A DNA stretch of 64,000 bases. Origin: CAYZGU01 sp964478165 (GTDB lineage: Bacteria; Poribacteria; WGA-4E; JAJDTR01). The stretch's first letter is position 1. Each line of letters opens with the position of its first letter. The notes under the pieces are model-generated. The model saw only the letters and a list, made by a program, of their open reading frames with translations. It searched no databases and had not been told where the DNA came from. The position numbers and the translations under genes are program-made. Shown here one piece after another: positions 1 through 8,889 of the stretch. The stretch spans positions 31,953 through 95,952 of the forward strand of contig CAYZGU010000020.1 of NCBI GenBank assembly GCA_964478165.1, given 5' to 3'.

Positions 1-303
1 TCAAAGAAGATTGGCGCAGATCGCATTGAATTTTTTACCGAGCCCTATGCCTCCGCGAAAACGCAATGGTCGATAAAAGATCAGTTCAACTTGCTCGTTA
101 CGGCTGCCAAAAGGGCGATTGAGCTTGGACTTGATGTGAATGCGGGTCACGACCTTAATCTGGATAATTTGTCTCTTCTGTGCGGCCTGCCTGGTTTGGC
201 TGAGGTTTCTATTGGCCACTACCTGATTAACGACGCAATCTATATGGGGCTTGAAAACGCTGTCAAGGCATACCGTAGAGCACTAGGCCAACAGGTGGAG
301 TGA
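1..303 (+). CDS. pdxJ: Pyridoxine 5'-phosphate synthase PdxJ, C-terminal part
   Basis: Only the last 100 residues are present; the 5' end lies outside the window. PdxJ is the cytosolic enzyme that condenses 3-amino-1-hydroxyacetone phosphate with 1-deoxyxylulose 5-phosphate to give pyridoxine 5'-phosphate in the DXP-dependent vitamin B6 pathway. The fragment carries family hallmarks in order: GADRIEF near the window edge, the VNAGHDLN loop, the EVSIGH segment and a C-terminal helix with YMGLENAVKAY. The TGA stop overlaps the start of the next gene, so the two are probably co-translated. Assignment is firm from the motifs; only the truncated state limits it. Confidence 0.95.
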   Translation, partial: SKKIGADRIEFFTEPYASAKTQWSIKDQFNLLVTAAKRAIELGLDVNAGHDLNLDNLSLLCGLPGLAEVSIGHYLINDAIYMGLENAVKAYRRALGQQVE

Positions 304-950
304 TGCGTTCTTGCGCGATTTTCGATCTTGATGGTACAATTATTGACCGTTCTTCAGAGCAGGTGTTTCTCGAGTATCTTTTGGAGCGAGGCGAGATTCC
401 AATCTGTAATTTGTTTCGTTGGATTGCCTATTTTATTAGGACCGGTAGTCTGCGAAAGGCGAAGGCGCATAAAATATATCTGCACCGGTTAAGTTACGAT
501 CACGCGCGTGACGTGGCCGAGACTTGTTTCAGAGAACGCCTCCTCGACAGAATCTCTCCCAGGGTTTTTGATCTAATCGCGCATCACCGTTCGGAGGGGC
601 GCGTTGTCGTTCTTTTATCTGGATCGCTGGAGATTCTAGTCCGGTCGTTTCATTGTCATCTCGAAACAGACTTGATGATTGGGTATCAACTAGAAACACT
701 CGATGGGTATTTTACAGGGGCTCGAATAGGTTTGAACCCCTATGCTGAAAACAAGGCGCTTTACGTTCAAGAGCTTGCCAGAGCACATGGTCTGGATCTT
801 GTGCAGTCTTATGCCTATGGCAATCATTATTCCGACGTTCATAAACTTGCGTTAGTTGGGAATCCGGTCGCCGTAAACCCCGATCGGAGATTAAGTCAAA
901 TTGCGAAAAAAAATGGCTGGCAGATCGAAGAGTTTCATCGCGAAATCTGA
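300..950 (+). CDS. HAD-superfamily hydrolase (subfamily IB, SerB-like phosphatase)
   Basis: A 216-residue HAD phosphatase-like protein. Motif I is DLDGT (Asp9 nucleophile, Asp11), motif II is SGS at 107-109, the motif III Lys is near 152, and motif IV reads YGNHYSD at 173-179. The following stretch GNPVAVNPD matches the IB group that includes phosphoserine-phosphatase-like and acyltransferase-associated enzymes. Motif IV has Asn where many members have the first Asp of GDS..D, though the second Asp remains. The start is GTG at 300 or ATG at 303, overlapping the pdxJ stop, so it sits in the pdxJ operon. The substrate cannot be told; a role in B6 metabolism is only suggested by position. Confidence 0.85.
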   Translation: MMRSCAIFDLDGTIIDRSSEQVFLEYLLERGEIPICNLFRWIAYFIRTGSLRKAKAHKIYLHRLSYDHARDVAETCFRERLLDRISPRVFDLIAHHRSEGRVVVLLSGSLEILVRSFHCHLETDLMIGYQLETLDGYFTGARIGLNPYAENKALYVQELARAHGLDLVQSYAYGNHYSDVHKLALVGNPVAVNPDRRLSQIAKKNGWQIEEFHREI

Positions 951-1052
951 GGTGCGAAAGTTTACTTTCTGTGCCGCGTTGTTTTTGCTAGTCATTTGCC
1001 TTTTCCGGGCCTTTCCTCATACGCTTATCTCCGGTTGCTATACCATAGACTC

Positions 1053-2468
1053 ATGACTAGATCTACTTGTGATGCGTATCTCATAGGAAGTGAACAGAGG
1101 CCATTGCGCGTAGCGGTTATTGGTTCAGGTCCCTCTGGTTTCTATGCCACAGATCTCCTGTTGCGGAAACAAGGCATCGTTATTAATGTGGATGTTTTTG
1201 ATAAACTTCCGGTACCCTATGGCCTCGTTCGGTTTGGGGTTGCTCCCGATCATCAGAACATCAAATCAGTAGTAAAAGGCTACGAGAAGATTGCGGAAGA
1301 TTCTCGGTTTCGTTTCTTTGGGAATATCCAGTTGGGGAAAGATATCCAGTTGGGGAATCTCAAGAATTATTATGATCAGATTGTCTACGCCGTAGGTGCC
1401 GAGACAGATCGCAAACTGAAGATTCCGGGTGAGATGCTTTCGGGGAGTTATACTGCTACTGAACTTGTGGCCTGGTATAATGGCCACCCTGCGCATGTTG
1501 ATGCCAAATTCGATTTGTCGCATGAATGCGTGGTTGTAGTGGGTGTGGGTAACGTTGCGATGGATGTGACGCGAATTTTGGCAAAGTCTCCTGATGAATT
1601 AGCAGCGAGTGACATGACGGACTTCGCTCTGGAGACTCTACGCGCCAGTAAGTTCAAAGAAATTGTCGTTCTGGGACGCCGAGGGGCTGCGCAAGCAGCA
1701 TTTACCCCTAAGGAAATCAAGGAAATTGGCGGACTTGATGGGGTAGATCTTGTGGTTAATCCCGAAGATCTAGTACTAGACAGTGAATCCGAAAAATTGG
1801 TAGAAGCCGATAAACAGGTACGCGCGAACGTCGAATACTTGACCCGGAAATCACGCGATGGCTTTGGTACAAATTCTAAAAAGGTGAGATTGCGTTTCCT
1901 TCGTTCACCAGTGGAGATTATCGGGACGAATGGGCGTGTCACTGCTGTTAGGATTGAGAAGAACGTGCTTTCCAAGGATGGGGATGGCATCATGCGCAGT
2001 CAAGGAAGCGGGCAATATGAGCATATCCCGTGTGGCGCAATCTTCCGGTCTGTAGGCTATCATGGTGTTCCTTTGCCTGGAGTGCCTTTCGACGATCTAA
2101 ACGGGGTTATTCCGAATGACCGCGGGCGCGTAATAAACCCTGAGACGCTCGAGCCCGTTGCGGGACAGTACGTTGTTGGTTGGATTAAGCGTGGACCCAC
2201 AGGTCTCTTGGGGACTAACAAGGGCGACGCGGCTGAAACCGTGAGTGCAATGCTTGAAGATATTGAGGGTGAATCGGCTCCTTTGTTGAGTGATCAGGCT
2301 TCTGAGGAAATCGTGTCATTTCTGAATTGCAGAGGTGCCTGCTATCTGACTTATTCTGATTGGAAGGAGTTGGATCTCCTAGAGATTGAGAAAGGTGAGG
2401 CACTAGGCAAGGTTCGACAGAAATTTGTACGCCTGCCTGATATCCTTAAGGCCGTGGGGAAGGGATAA
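1053..2468 (+). CDS. fprA: Ferredoxin--NADP+ reductase, FprA/adrenodoxin-reductase type
   Basis: A flavoprotein of about 471 residues that passes electrons between NADP(H) and ferredoxin. An N-terminal FAD dinucleotide site GSGPSG (about 24-29) is followed by the VPYGLVRFGVAPDH segment typical of FprA and mitochondrial adrenodoxin reductase. The NADP site GVGNVAMD is near 164, LGRRG and FTPKE follow, and the C-terminal GWIKRGPTGLLGTNK block contacts flavin. The frame opens at a TTG at 996, but the ATG at 1053 leaves a family-like N-terminus just before RPLRVAVIGSG, so it is preferred; no clear ribosome site marks either. An 18-base tandem duplication (about 1324-1357) encodes IQLGKDIQLG. The redox partner is not in view. 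Confidence 0.92.
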   Translation: MTRSTCDAYLIGSEQRPLRVAVIGSGPSGFYATDLLLRKQGIVINVDVFDKLPVPYGLVRFGVAPDHQNIKSVVKGYEKIAEDSRFRFFGNIQLGKDIQLGNLKNYYDQIVYAVGAETDRKLKIPGEMLSGSYTATELVAWYNGHPAHVDAKFDLSHECVVVVGVGNVAMDVTRILAKSPDELAASDMTDFALETLRASKFKEIVVLGRRGAAQAAFTPKEIKEIGGLDGVDLVVNPEDLVLDSESEKLVEADKQVRANVEYLTRKSRDGFGTNSKKVRLRFLRSPVEIIGTNGRVTAVRIEKNVLSKDGDGIMRSQGSGQYEHIPCGAIFRSVGYHGVPLPGVPFDDLNGVIPNDRGRVINPETLEPVAGQYVVGWIKRGPTGLLGTNKGDAAETVSAMLEDIEGESAPLLSDQASEEIVSFLNCRGACYLTYSDWKELDLLEIEKGEALGKVRQKFVRLPDILKAVGKG

Positions 2469-2627
2469 ATAGTTGCATCTTGGTAAAACTGACGATTGCA
2501 TGTGCTTGTAAACTGAATAGTTTCCGCGTCTGTAAACACTGGTAAGCTGAGGTATTGTGAAGTTGATTGAAATTCAGCTTGTTTGTTTCCAATCGACAAT
2601 GATCAACTTATCGAATCAGGGAAGTGT

Positions 2628-3353
2628 ATGCGCCTCGAAAAGTACATTGCCAGGTGTGGTGTTGCATCGCGACGGACGACACAGAGGCATATTAAGCTCG
2701 GCAGGGTCACTGTCAATGGAGAAACCGTATTTATCCCCGGGACATCTATCCAACCGAAGAGGGATCTTGTTGAATTTGATGGCAGACGTGTCGAGGAAAC
2801 TTCTGCGCACGTCTACGTGATGCTTAACAAGCCTCCGGGATATATAACCACGCGTTGTGATGAGCGCTCTCGTCCAACAGTCATGGAACTCGTTCGCGGC
2901 ATTCCAGAGCGGATATACCCCGTGGGACGACTCGACCGAGATAGCGAGGGGTTGCTACTCATGACAAATGATGGCGACTTTGCGTACGCTCTTACCCACC
3001 CACGACATGAAGTCCGGAAAAGGTACATTGTCTGGGTGAAGGGCAGGCCGAGTGAACAGGAGATAGATCGACTACGCAATGGAGTTGAGATTGAAGGCGG
3101 CTGTACTGCCCCGGCAACTCTGATTCCAATCGCATATCGAAAAGGCGGTACACAATTCACGGTTATTATACATGAGGGAAAGAAAAGACAAATACGCCGC
3201 ATGTTTCAGGCTGTACAGTTTGAGGTGATTTCGCTAAAACGAGTAGCAATCGGTGCGTTGGTGCTAGGTGGTCTTCCGCAGGGGCACCATCGGAGACTGA
3301 ACGCAACGGAAATCGAAAGCCTTCGAAGGGGAACTACCCTAGGATTTCGGTAA
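2628..3353 (+). CDS. rRNA pseudouridine synthase, RluB/RsuA family
   Basis: A 241-residue enzyme isomerising a specific uridine of rRNA to pseudouridine. Residues 1-58 form an S4 RNA-binding domain beginning MRLEKYIARCGVASRR, and the catalytic block GRLDRDSEGLLLMTNDG places the catalytic Asp at 103. The later KRQIRRMF and LKRVAIG segments complete the RluB/RsuA signature. ATG 2628 is chosen over an in-frame TTG at 2583 because GGGAAG lies just upstream and the S4 domain begins at that Met. Length and motifs fit large-subunit RluB (U2605-type) better than a duplicated RluA, but RluB, RluE and RluF cannot be separated with certainty. It is convergent with the next gene. Confidence 0.88.
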   Translation: MRLEKYIARCGVASRRTTQRHIKLGRVTVNGETVFIPGTSIQPKRDLVEFDGRRVEETSAHVYVMLNKPPGYITTRCDERSRPTVMELVRGIPERIYPVGRLDRDSEGLLLMTNDGDFAYALTHPRHEVRKRYIVWVKGRPSEQEIDRLRNGVEIEGGCTAPATLIPIAYRKGGTQFTVIIHEGKKRQIRRMFQAVQFEVISLKRVAIGALVLGGLPQGHHRRLNATEIESLRRGTTLGFR

Positions 3354-3404
3354 GTAACCATTTTTAGCTAAAGGGTGTGTAGGCGGCGGTCGGCTTGAGT
3401 TTGC

Positions 3405-4316
3405 CTATTTGTCAGCTGCTTGGGCCTTAACCTGTTCCAGTACCTGTATTGCGAGTTTCCTAGTAGTTGCATCCGCCGCTTCCTGCAATTTTGTCAGTGT
3501 TGCAATCGCTTTCTCATATTTTTTTTGAATGGCGTAGGTCACACCGAGGTAGTATTGTGCGCGTTCATAATTCCCGCTTTGACTGTATTTCTGAATAACG
3601 GTCTGAAAGTGGGTTTCAGCTTTTTGGAAGTAATCTTGCGCGTTTTTGTCGTCAACGTGATCCCCATAGTAGAGTCCCAGCTTAATGTGTAGCTGTGGCA
3701 AGAGCCCTGATTCATTTTTCGGATCAAGTGTAAAGCTTCTCTCTGCGAGACGTAGGCCCTTTTTGAAAGCTTTTCGGTTCAGGTAGATGAGCGCAAGCTC
3801 AGCGTTCATCTGCGGGTTATCGGGCTGCGATTTTATCCGCTTGTTCAATGACTGTAATTCTGCCTCAACTTTAAGTGTGTTTTCCATGATTCTCACAAAA
3901 CTGTCAGGTTCAAACACCTGTTGGAGTGGTGGCTCGGCGATAAAATTACCTTCGTAGTCAACGAGGGCAACTGCGGGAATTGCTACTCCGGGTCCTCCTA
4001 TGTATTTTTTATAAGCTGTGACGTTGTGAGGGCTTGCATCGAGATCAAGCTTCAGGTTCACGAACTGTTTTGACACTTCAACAACTGTTTTGTCATTAAA
4101 TGTAGTGGCGTCCAGCCGCTTACATGCGCCTCACCAGTCAGCGAAAAAGTCAATTATTATTGGTTTAGCATCCTCTTTTGCTTTAGCGAGACCCTTTTCT
4201 AAGGACTTTCCCCACTCGATTTTCTCTGCTGAAAATGCAGACGAAGTGAGGCTAAGAGCAAAAATCAGAATCGCGAGTTGGTTATAGAACTTATATGTCC
4301 ATACTTGGCTTAACAT
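3405..4316 (-). CDS. Secreted thioredoxin-fold/TPR protein with in-frame UGA at the redox site (probable selenoprotein)
   Basis: ATG 4316 is preceded by GGAAGGA and opens a signal peptide (cleavage after AFSA, about residue 30), then a thioredoxin-like domain of the Thioredoxin_7/DsbD type. The codon for the first redox Cys is TGA (4133-4131): the frame reads ADW-UGA-GACK, where relatives have WCxxCK. The same frame continues without interruption through RLDATTF, the KLDLD strand, the cis-Pro loop GVAIPAV (Pro about 114) and a C-terminal TPR region (about 150-290) to TAG at 3405, 303 residues in all. Sec62-Cys65 would form a selenenylsulfide pair. A hairpin just after the UGA could act as SECIS. 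Alternatives are a nonsense mutation or sequencing error; a conventional gene caller would report two pieces. Likely a periplasmic redox protein. Confidence 0.8.
4100..4130 (-). promoter_or_regulatory. Candidate bacterial SECIS hairpin after the UGA codon
   Basis: On the coding strand the bases directly after UGA fold into a stem of ATGTA (4125-4121) with TACAT (4104-4100). A 3 bp upper stem GGC (4117-4115) with GCC (4109-4107) encloses a five-base loop UGGAC that starts 16 bases after the UGA. A register with GCG/CGC and loop GCUGGA is also possible. Position, short upper stem and a G among the first loop bases fit the general description of bacterial SECIS elements. No folding energy was computed. 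Confidence 0.4.
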
Positions 4317-4487
4317 CGATTTTGTCCTTCCACGTAGGGTTTACCTCACAGTGGCGTTAACCACCAGTTCTTGACAACACACTAGTGCAAACCTTTGCGA
4401 TTCGTAGTGAGAAAGTTTGCGCACTACCGAAACAAGTCGATGAATCGAGGCTGACGAACTACTGAGTTTGAGGCGAATCAAATCGTT

Positions 4488-4733
4488 CTATTTGTTTTCA
4501 GTGGCATTAGCTTTCGTGCTTGGTTTCCTTGCCGGTTTTTCCACGGGGGTTTGTGACCTAATTTTTTCAAATGTGGTGGTAGTTGTTGTTTTGCTACTCA
4601 AAGTTGTTCTGCATCTGCGGCAGGAGAGAATTATTTTCACCAATTTGCCAGCTTTGCCAACTTTGTTGTGTTTTATTTTAATCTCGACGTATCGGCTGCA
4701 ACGAGCACACCATTGTTCTTTGCGGGCTAACAT
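4488..4733 (-). CDS. Small zinc-ribbon protein with basic Thr/Lys-rich tail
   Basis: An 81-residue protein not recognised as a named family. Two CxxC knuckles (CARC at 9-12 and CRRC near 38) are separated by a basic stretch and should bind one zinc. A low-complexity tail of Ser, Thr, Lys and Pro follows. ATG 4733 is preceded at proper spacing by AAGGAG, which is why I accept so short a frame. The composition suggests nucleic-acid binding, but that is inference. It stands alone between mnmE and the thioredoxin gene, all on the minus strand. Confidence 0.6.
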   Translation of the reverse strand: MLARKEQWCARCSRYVEIKIKHNKVGKAGKLVKIILSCRRCRTTLSSKTTTTTTFEKIRSQTPVEKPARKPSTKANATENK

Positions 4734-4989
4734 CAGTTGCTCCTTTATCAGGAAGGCATTGATCGTTAATAGTTCTACGGACTGTCTTCTCGGTTAATAG
4801 GTCGACGAATAAGAACTCCCTAAGTGATTATTTCGCATTTGCAACGAGTCGAGCAGACAGTCCTTATACAATGTAGAGCATTGTTTACAATGAACCATAG
4901 GTGTTTTCTGCTTTGGCAGACCAACAACACTATTTGGTTTTCCCGCCTAAAGTTGATTCATCGCCTCGGTAGTTGCCTTCAATCAAAGG

Positions 4990-6378
4990 TTATTTGCCGA
5001 CACAGAATTGTGAAAAAATTCGGTCTAGAATATCCTCCGTTGTGGTTTTCCCGACAATCTCACCCATGGCATCCAGACTGCTCCGGAGATCGACGGCGAT
5101 CACTTCTAAAGGCATTTGTCCAATAATGCTTTTCAATGCGATTCTAAGCGATTTCTGAGCACGGTGTAACGCATCGTGATGACGCATATTGGTGACAATT
5201 GGAGAATCGTCGCTCACAAAGTTGTCGCCACGAATCCGTTGCAGTAAGGTTGCTTTTAGGTTTTCAATGCCCCGTCCATCAAGCATCGAAGTTTGAACCA
5301 CCGGGCATTGCGCGGCGTGGATTCTCAGATTCTCAATTGTGGTTAAAATTGGCAAATCTACCTTGTTCAGAATTAAAACTGTATTTCGGGAGTGGGCTGC
5401 CTGCAATAACTCAATGTCAGCATCCACTAATGGTTGTGCGGCATCAAATACCATCAAAATCAAGTCTGCGAGGTTGAGGTAATTCATGCTTCGTTCAACG
5501 CCTTGTTTTTCAACAGCGTCTTCAGTTTGGCGTATGCCCGCTGTATCAATTAGCTCTATCGGGACACCTTCGAGATCTAAGGGAACCTCAATTGTGTCGC
5601 GTGTGGTGCCAGGTACTTCTGTAACGATTGCTCTATCCGACATTAGCAATTCGTTTAGTAGGCTAGATTTTCCGACATTTGGTTTTCCCAAAATAGCGAC
5701 TTTGATGCCTTCGCGCAAGATCTTACCAGCTGATGCCGTCGCTATCAAGAGATTTAACTCATCTTCAATTGCGAGAGCAGCCTTGCGCAGGCTTTCTCTG
5801 TTCAGAAAGTCGAGCTCTTCCTCAGGGAAGTCAATGGACGCTTCGACTTCTGCGAGAAGATTAACGAGGCGTCCGTTGAGACCATTTACCTCTTGTGAGA
5901 GGCGACCTGTAAGTCCATCCATCGCGATTCGACGTGTGAGATTGGTCTTTGCGCGAATCAGATCAATCACTGCCTCTGCCTGTGCGAGGTCAATCTTTCC
6001 ATTCAGAAACGCGCGGCGGGTAAATTCACCTGGCTCTGCAACGCGCGCACCAGATCGTAAGGTCTGTTCGAGCACAGCAGTGAGCGACATGATGCCGCCG
6101 TGGCAGTTGAACTCGACGATGTCCTCTGTCGTGTAGGATTTTGGAGATCGCATGACTCCCAACATTGCCTCGTCGATCGTGTCTCCTGATCTTGAGTCAA
6201 TGATGTGGCCAAAGTGGAGTGTATGCGAGGGAAAATCTGCCGGAGATCTGTGTTGTGGGGATTTGAAGATCTGACACGCAATTGGTATGGCGAGGGTGCC
6301 GCTCACACGGATGATACCAATACCCCCTTCCCCGCGAGGGGTGGCAATTGCTGATATCGTATCAGACAGGAGCATCAT
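4990..6378 (-). CDS. mnmE: tRNA uridine-5-carboxymethylaminomethyl(34) synthesis GTPase MnmE
   Basis: MnmE (TrmE) works with MnmG to modify the wobble uridine of several tRNAs, using GTP and a folate cofactor. The N-terminal folate-binding domain opens with DTISAIATPRGEGGIGIIRVSG. The inserted G domain has G1 GKPNVGKS (about 234-241 counted from ATG 6387), the PGTTRD switch, DTAG (281-284) and LNKVDL. The protein ends in CVGK, the family's catalytic C-x-G-K tail. The frame opens at ATG 6387, but ATG 6378 has GGAG nine bases upstream and is preferred (462 residues). It lies downstream of yidC as in the classic rnpA-yidD-yidC-mnmE order, though about 400 bp separate it from yidC. Confidence 0.96.
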   Translation of the reverse strand: MMLLSDTISAIATPRGEGGIGIIRVSGTLAIPIACQIFKSPQHRSPADFPSHTLHFGHIIDSRSGDTIDEAMLGVMRSPKSYTTEDIVEFNCHGGIMSLTAVLEQTLRSGARVAEPGEFTRRAFLNGKIDLAQAEAVIDLIRAKTNLTRRIAMDGLTGRLSQEVNGLNGRLVNLLAEVEASIDFPEEELDFLNRESLRKAALAIEDELNLLIATASAGKILREGIKVAILGKPNVGKSSLLNELLMSDRAIVTEVPGTTRDTIEVPLDLEGVPIELIDTAGIRQTEDAVEKQGVERSMNYLNLADLILMVFDAAQPLVDADIELLQAAHSRNTVLILNKVDLPILTTIENLRIHAAQCPVVQTSMLDGRGIENLKATLLQRIRGDNFVSDDSPIVTNMRHHDALHRAQKSLRIALKSIIGQMPLEVIAVDLRSSLDAMGEIVGKTTTEDILDRIFSQFCVGK

Positions 6379-6387
6379 TTTGCGCAT

Positions 6388-6783
6388 CTCCGTTTGGTCT
6401 TCTCGTGGGGAGCTACAAAGTTAAATTCTACGGCCCCAATGCCTCGACTGTATGTGCGGGATAGGCGTCTGATTGTGAAGTAAGGTGAACGAAGTGACGT
6501 TCCCGAGGCGGCACACAGTCCAATAGCAGTCCTCAATTTGTATCTTTGACTTTGATTGACGCTGTGGTTGCCAACCTGGTCACCCTGTTCTCGCGTTACT
6601 CTCTACGACTTCTCCAGGCTTCTACACTCCTACCTCGATATGTCGCTGTGTGATTAAGCCTGTCCTAAAATGTCTTTAGGCCGCGGAATTAGATGAAAGA
6701 AGCTTTATTCAAAACGGGATTTTTCCTCTTCTGTGGTGCGGAAGGACAGCGATCTTCCAATCGATCAGATTCTTTGGTTGGAG
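6388..6783. other. Intergenic region between mnmE and yidC
   Basis: About 400 bases. No open frame with a credible ribosome site and no RNA gene or clear terminator was seen on either strand. It must hold the 3' end of the yidC transcript and any promoter of mnmE. Confidence 0.4.
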
Positions 6784-8577
6784 CTACGTGGAATCAGCGC
6801 GACTATATGCACGTGATTGAAGATATTGCTGTCCCATTGTGAATACGTTATTACATAACCAATATAGTACAAATCCTGCCGCCCAGTTATAGAAGAGGAA
6901 AACGAAGATAATCGGCATGAATTGCATGATTTTTGCCTGTGTGTTGTCAGTTACTGGTGTCATGCTCCCCATTACCCTCTGTTGTAGCCAAGTTGTCAGA
7001 CCATTAATGAGTGGTAGGAGCCGAATGGTATCAATGTTTACAAGCGGGATTGTAAATGGAAGTGCGAGTATGGCATCTGGTGCGGATAAATCGTTCACCC
7101 ACAGAAGGAAAGGCGCACCGCGCAGTTCTACTGCACTGCCAAGCAGTGAAAATAGTGCCCAGAAGATTGGAATCTGCGGTATCCAGGGGATACAACCACC
7201 CAACGGATTTACACCTTGCTCTTTGTATAATCGCATCGTTGCTTTGTTCAGCTTCTGCGGATCGTCCCTGTGCTTCTCTCGTAGTTCAGCGATTAAAGGC
7301 TGTAACTTCTGCATGTCTTTCATTGATTTGTGACCTTTGTGCGTCAACGGATAGGAGACGATTTTGACCAGCCCTGTTAGCAAAATAATCGCGATTCCAT
7401 AATTCCGAAAGATACTGTTTAGCCCATTGAGGAGCCAGAGCAATGCCCATGCAATTGGCCAGAAGAACCCAAAATCGATGATTTTCGAGAGTCTTATTGG
7501 TCTCTGTGGTGATAGAGGAGCTTGAATTGCCTTAAGAATGTCAGCGTTCTTTGGTCCGACGAAGATGCGAAAGATGTGAGTTCGCTTACTCTGAGGATTT
7601 AGCGGGAAACCCGGAATAGTCAAACTTGCTGTGTCGTGAGGTGCCGCGATGTCTTTATCGGGAAACGTTCCGTTGTCTTTAAGCATTTCGAGCTGGTATT
7701 GGGCGCTCAGCTCAGCATCGGGAATCATCAGCGCGGCAAAATAGTTGCTATTTAACCCTGCCCAAAGGATTGTATCGTTTGTTTGGGATTCGTCGAGCTC
7801 TTTTGTCGGCTTTCCTCGACCGGTATAGGCTTTTGCGCCCTCTCCTTTTGTCCACCGGCCCTTCCCACCGTGTCTGCGTTCATGGGGTAGTAGGTCTGCA
7901 TCAATTCCCGGACCGCAACGGAGTCTATATCCGTTTTCTTGGTTCTCGTTAGTCACTTGTAGGATTGACAAAGTTTCAGTTGATGAATTCTCGAATGACA
8001 GTGCCAGATCGACAAAATAGCTATCTCGATAGAACGTGAATTTCTTCGAGACCGTCAGATTTTCTCCGATCTGGGTGGAAAACGTGATCGCGCCTTCTTC
8101 CTTGGAGCCTTCTTCGCTGAGGTTCAATTCTGTCTTGTCTGTTGTCCAGACAGAACGCATGGCATCCAGTTGCAGTTGTGGATGTGAAAAATGGAGTGCC
8201 AGCCAGTTAAGGGATGTGGGTGGAATTAAGTTCAAAAGCTCTCCCGTGTTGGACCGATCTCGATACGCCCGAAGCGACCATTTTTTCGCGATGGCTGGTT
8301 CAACAGCGAAGGAAATATCATAATAATCCGTCTGAACGCGGGCTTCGGAGGTCTGTCGCATTCGCGTCTCAGGGCTACTTTCATCGTAGTGTTCTTGGTT
8401 CTTCCCAGAGGCGGTAGAGTGGCCCACAGATGATGAATCAGATTGTCGTCTTGTTTCAGATGACTCTGTTGGTTCAGGCGGTGTAGTTTGCTTAGGCAAC
8501 CGGCTGCCAAATAGTAGGCTCCAAGCGAACATCACCAGAATCATAAGCACGAGTGCCAGAATGTAACGTTGTCCCAT
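6784..8577 (-). CDS. yidC: Membrane protein insertase YidC
   Basis: A 597-residue Oxa1/YidC/Alb3 insertase that places proteins in the inner membrane alone or with SecYEG. An N-terminal transmembrane anchor (about 5-22) is followed by a low-complexity linker, then the large periplasmic beta-sandwich domain of Gram-negative YidC. The five-helix insertase core is in the last 220 residues: the segment FRNYGIAIILLTGLVKIVSYPLTHK, the QKLQPLIAELREKHRDDPQKL hairpin and GGCIPWIPQIPIFWALF are diagnostic. ATG 8577 has AGGAGT upstream. It lies 26 bp after yidD and belongs to the rnpA-yidD-yidC operon. Confidence 0.97.
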   Translation of the reverse strand: MGQRYILALVLMILVMFAWSLLFGSRLPKQTTPPEPTESSETRRQSDSSSVGHSTASGKNQEHYDESSPETRMRQTSEARVQTDYYDISFAVEPAIAKKWSLRAYRDRSNTGELLNLIPPTSLNWLALHFSHPQLQLDAMRSVWTTDKTELNLSEEGSKEEGAITFSTQIGENLTVSKKFTFYRDSYFVDLALSFENSSTETLSILQVTNENQENGYRLRCGPGIDADLLPHERRHGGKGRWTKGEGAKAYTGRGKPTKELDESQTNDTILWAGLNSNYFAALMIPDAELSAQYQLEMLKDNGTFPDKDIAAPHDTASLTIPGFPLNPQSKRTHIFRIFVGPKNADILKAIQAPLSPQRPIRLSKIIDFGFFWPIAWALLWLLNGLNSIFRNYGIAIILLTGLVKIVSYPLTHKGHKSMKDMQKLQPLIAELREKHRDDPQKLNKATMRLYKEQGVNPLGGCIPWIPQIPIFWALFSLLGSAVELRGAPFLLWVNDLSAPDAILALPFTIPLVNIDTIRLLPLINGLTTWLQQRVMGSMTPVTDNTQAKIMQFMPIIFVFLFYNWAAGFVLYWLCNNVFTMGQQYLQSRAYSRADST

Positions 8578-8603
8578 GTAATTTAGAAACTCCTTGCAGG
8601 GAA

Positions 8604-8879
8604 TTAAAGAGGGTGACTGTGTGAATTCACGGCACTATCGACGAAGCCGGAATCTGGATTCTTTCGGGGTTCCGAGAGTGGGTCATAACCGCCTGGGTGG
8701 TAGGGATGGCATTTCAGCAATCGCTTAAGAGCTGCTCGGATTCCCTTAAGTGAGCCATATGTTTCAATTGCCTCGACAGCGTATTGAGAGCAAGACGGGT
8801 AGAAACGACAGGTCGGTGGAAAGAACGGGGATATGCATTTTCGATAGACATGTAAGGTGAAAATCAATAGGTTTTTCAT
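8604..8879 (-). CDS. yidD: Membrane protein insertion efficiency factor YidD
   Basis: A 91-residue YidD with the family's amphipathic N-terminus and the conserved block PTCRFYPSCSQYAVEAIETYG followed by KRLLKCHPYHPGGYDP. The Cys-rich motif and length match the family. YidD assists YidC-mediated insertion at the inner face of the membrane. It sits 10 bp after rnpA and 26 bp before yidC, the classic order. The last 20 residues are a Ser/His/Pro-rich extension without a recognised role. Confidence 0.95.
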   Translation of the reverse strand: MKNLLIFTLHVYRKCISPFFPPTCRFYPSCSQYAVEAIETYGSLKGIRAALKRLLKCHPYHPGGYDPLSEPRKNPDSGFVDSAVNSHSHPL

Positions 8880-8889
8880 TTGTGAATGC

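Noticed and set aside
1448..1993. 181-residue ORF opposite fprA
   Set aside because: Shadow frame of a well-supported gene, rich in Ser/Thr/Arg as expected for antisense of a coding frame.
4131..4316. Separate short ORF ending at the UGA, and a second ORF starting at GTG 4076
   Set aside because: Both lie in one frame and complete one thioredoxin domain across the UGA; treated as one gene.
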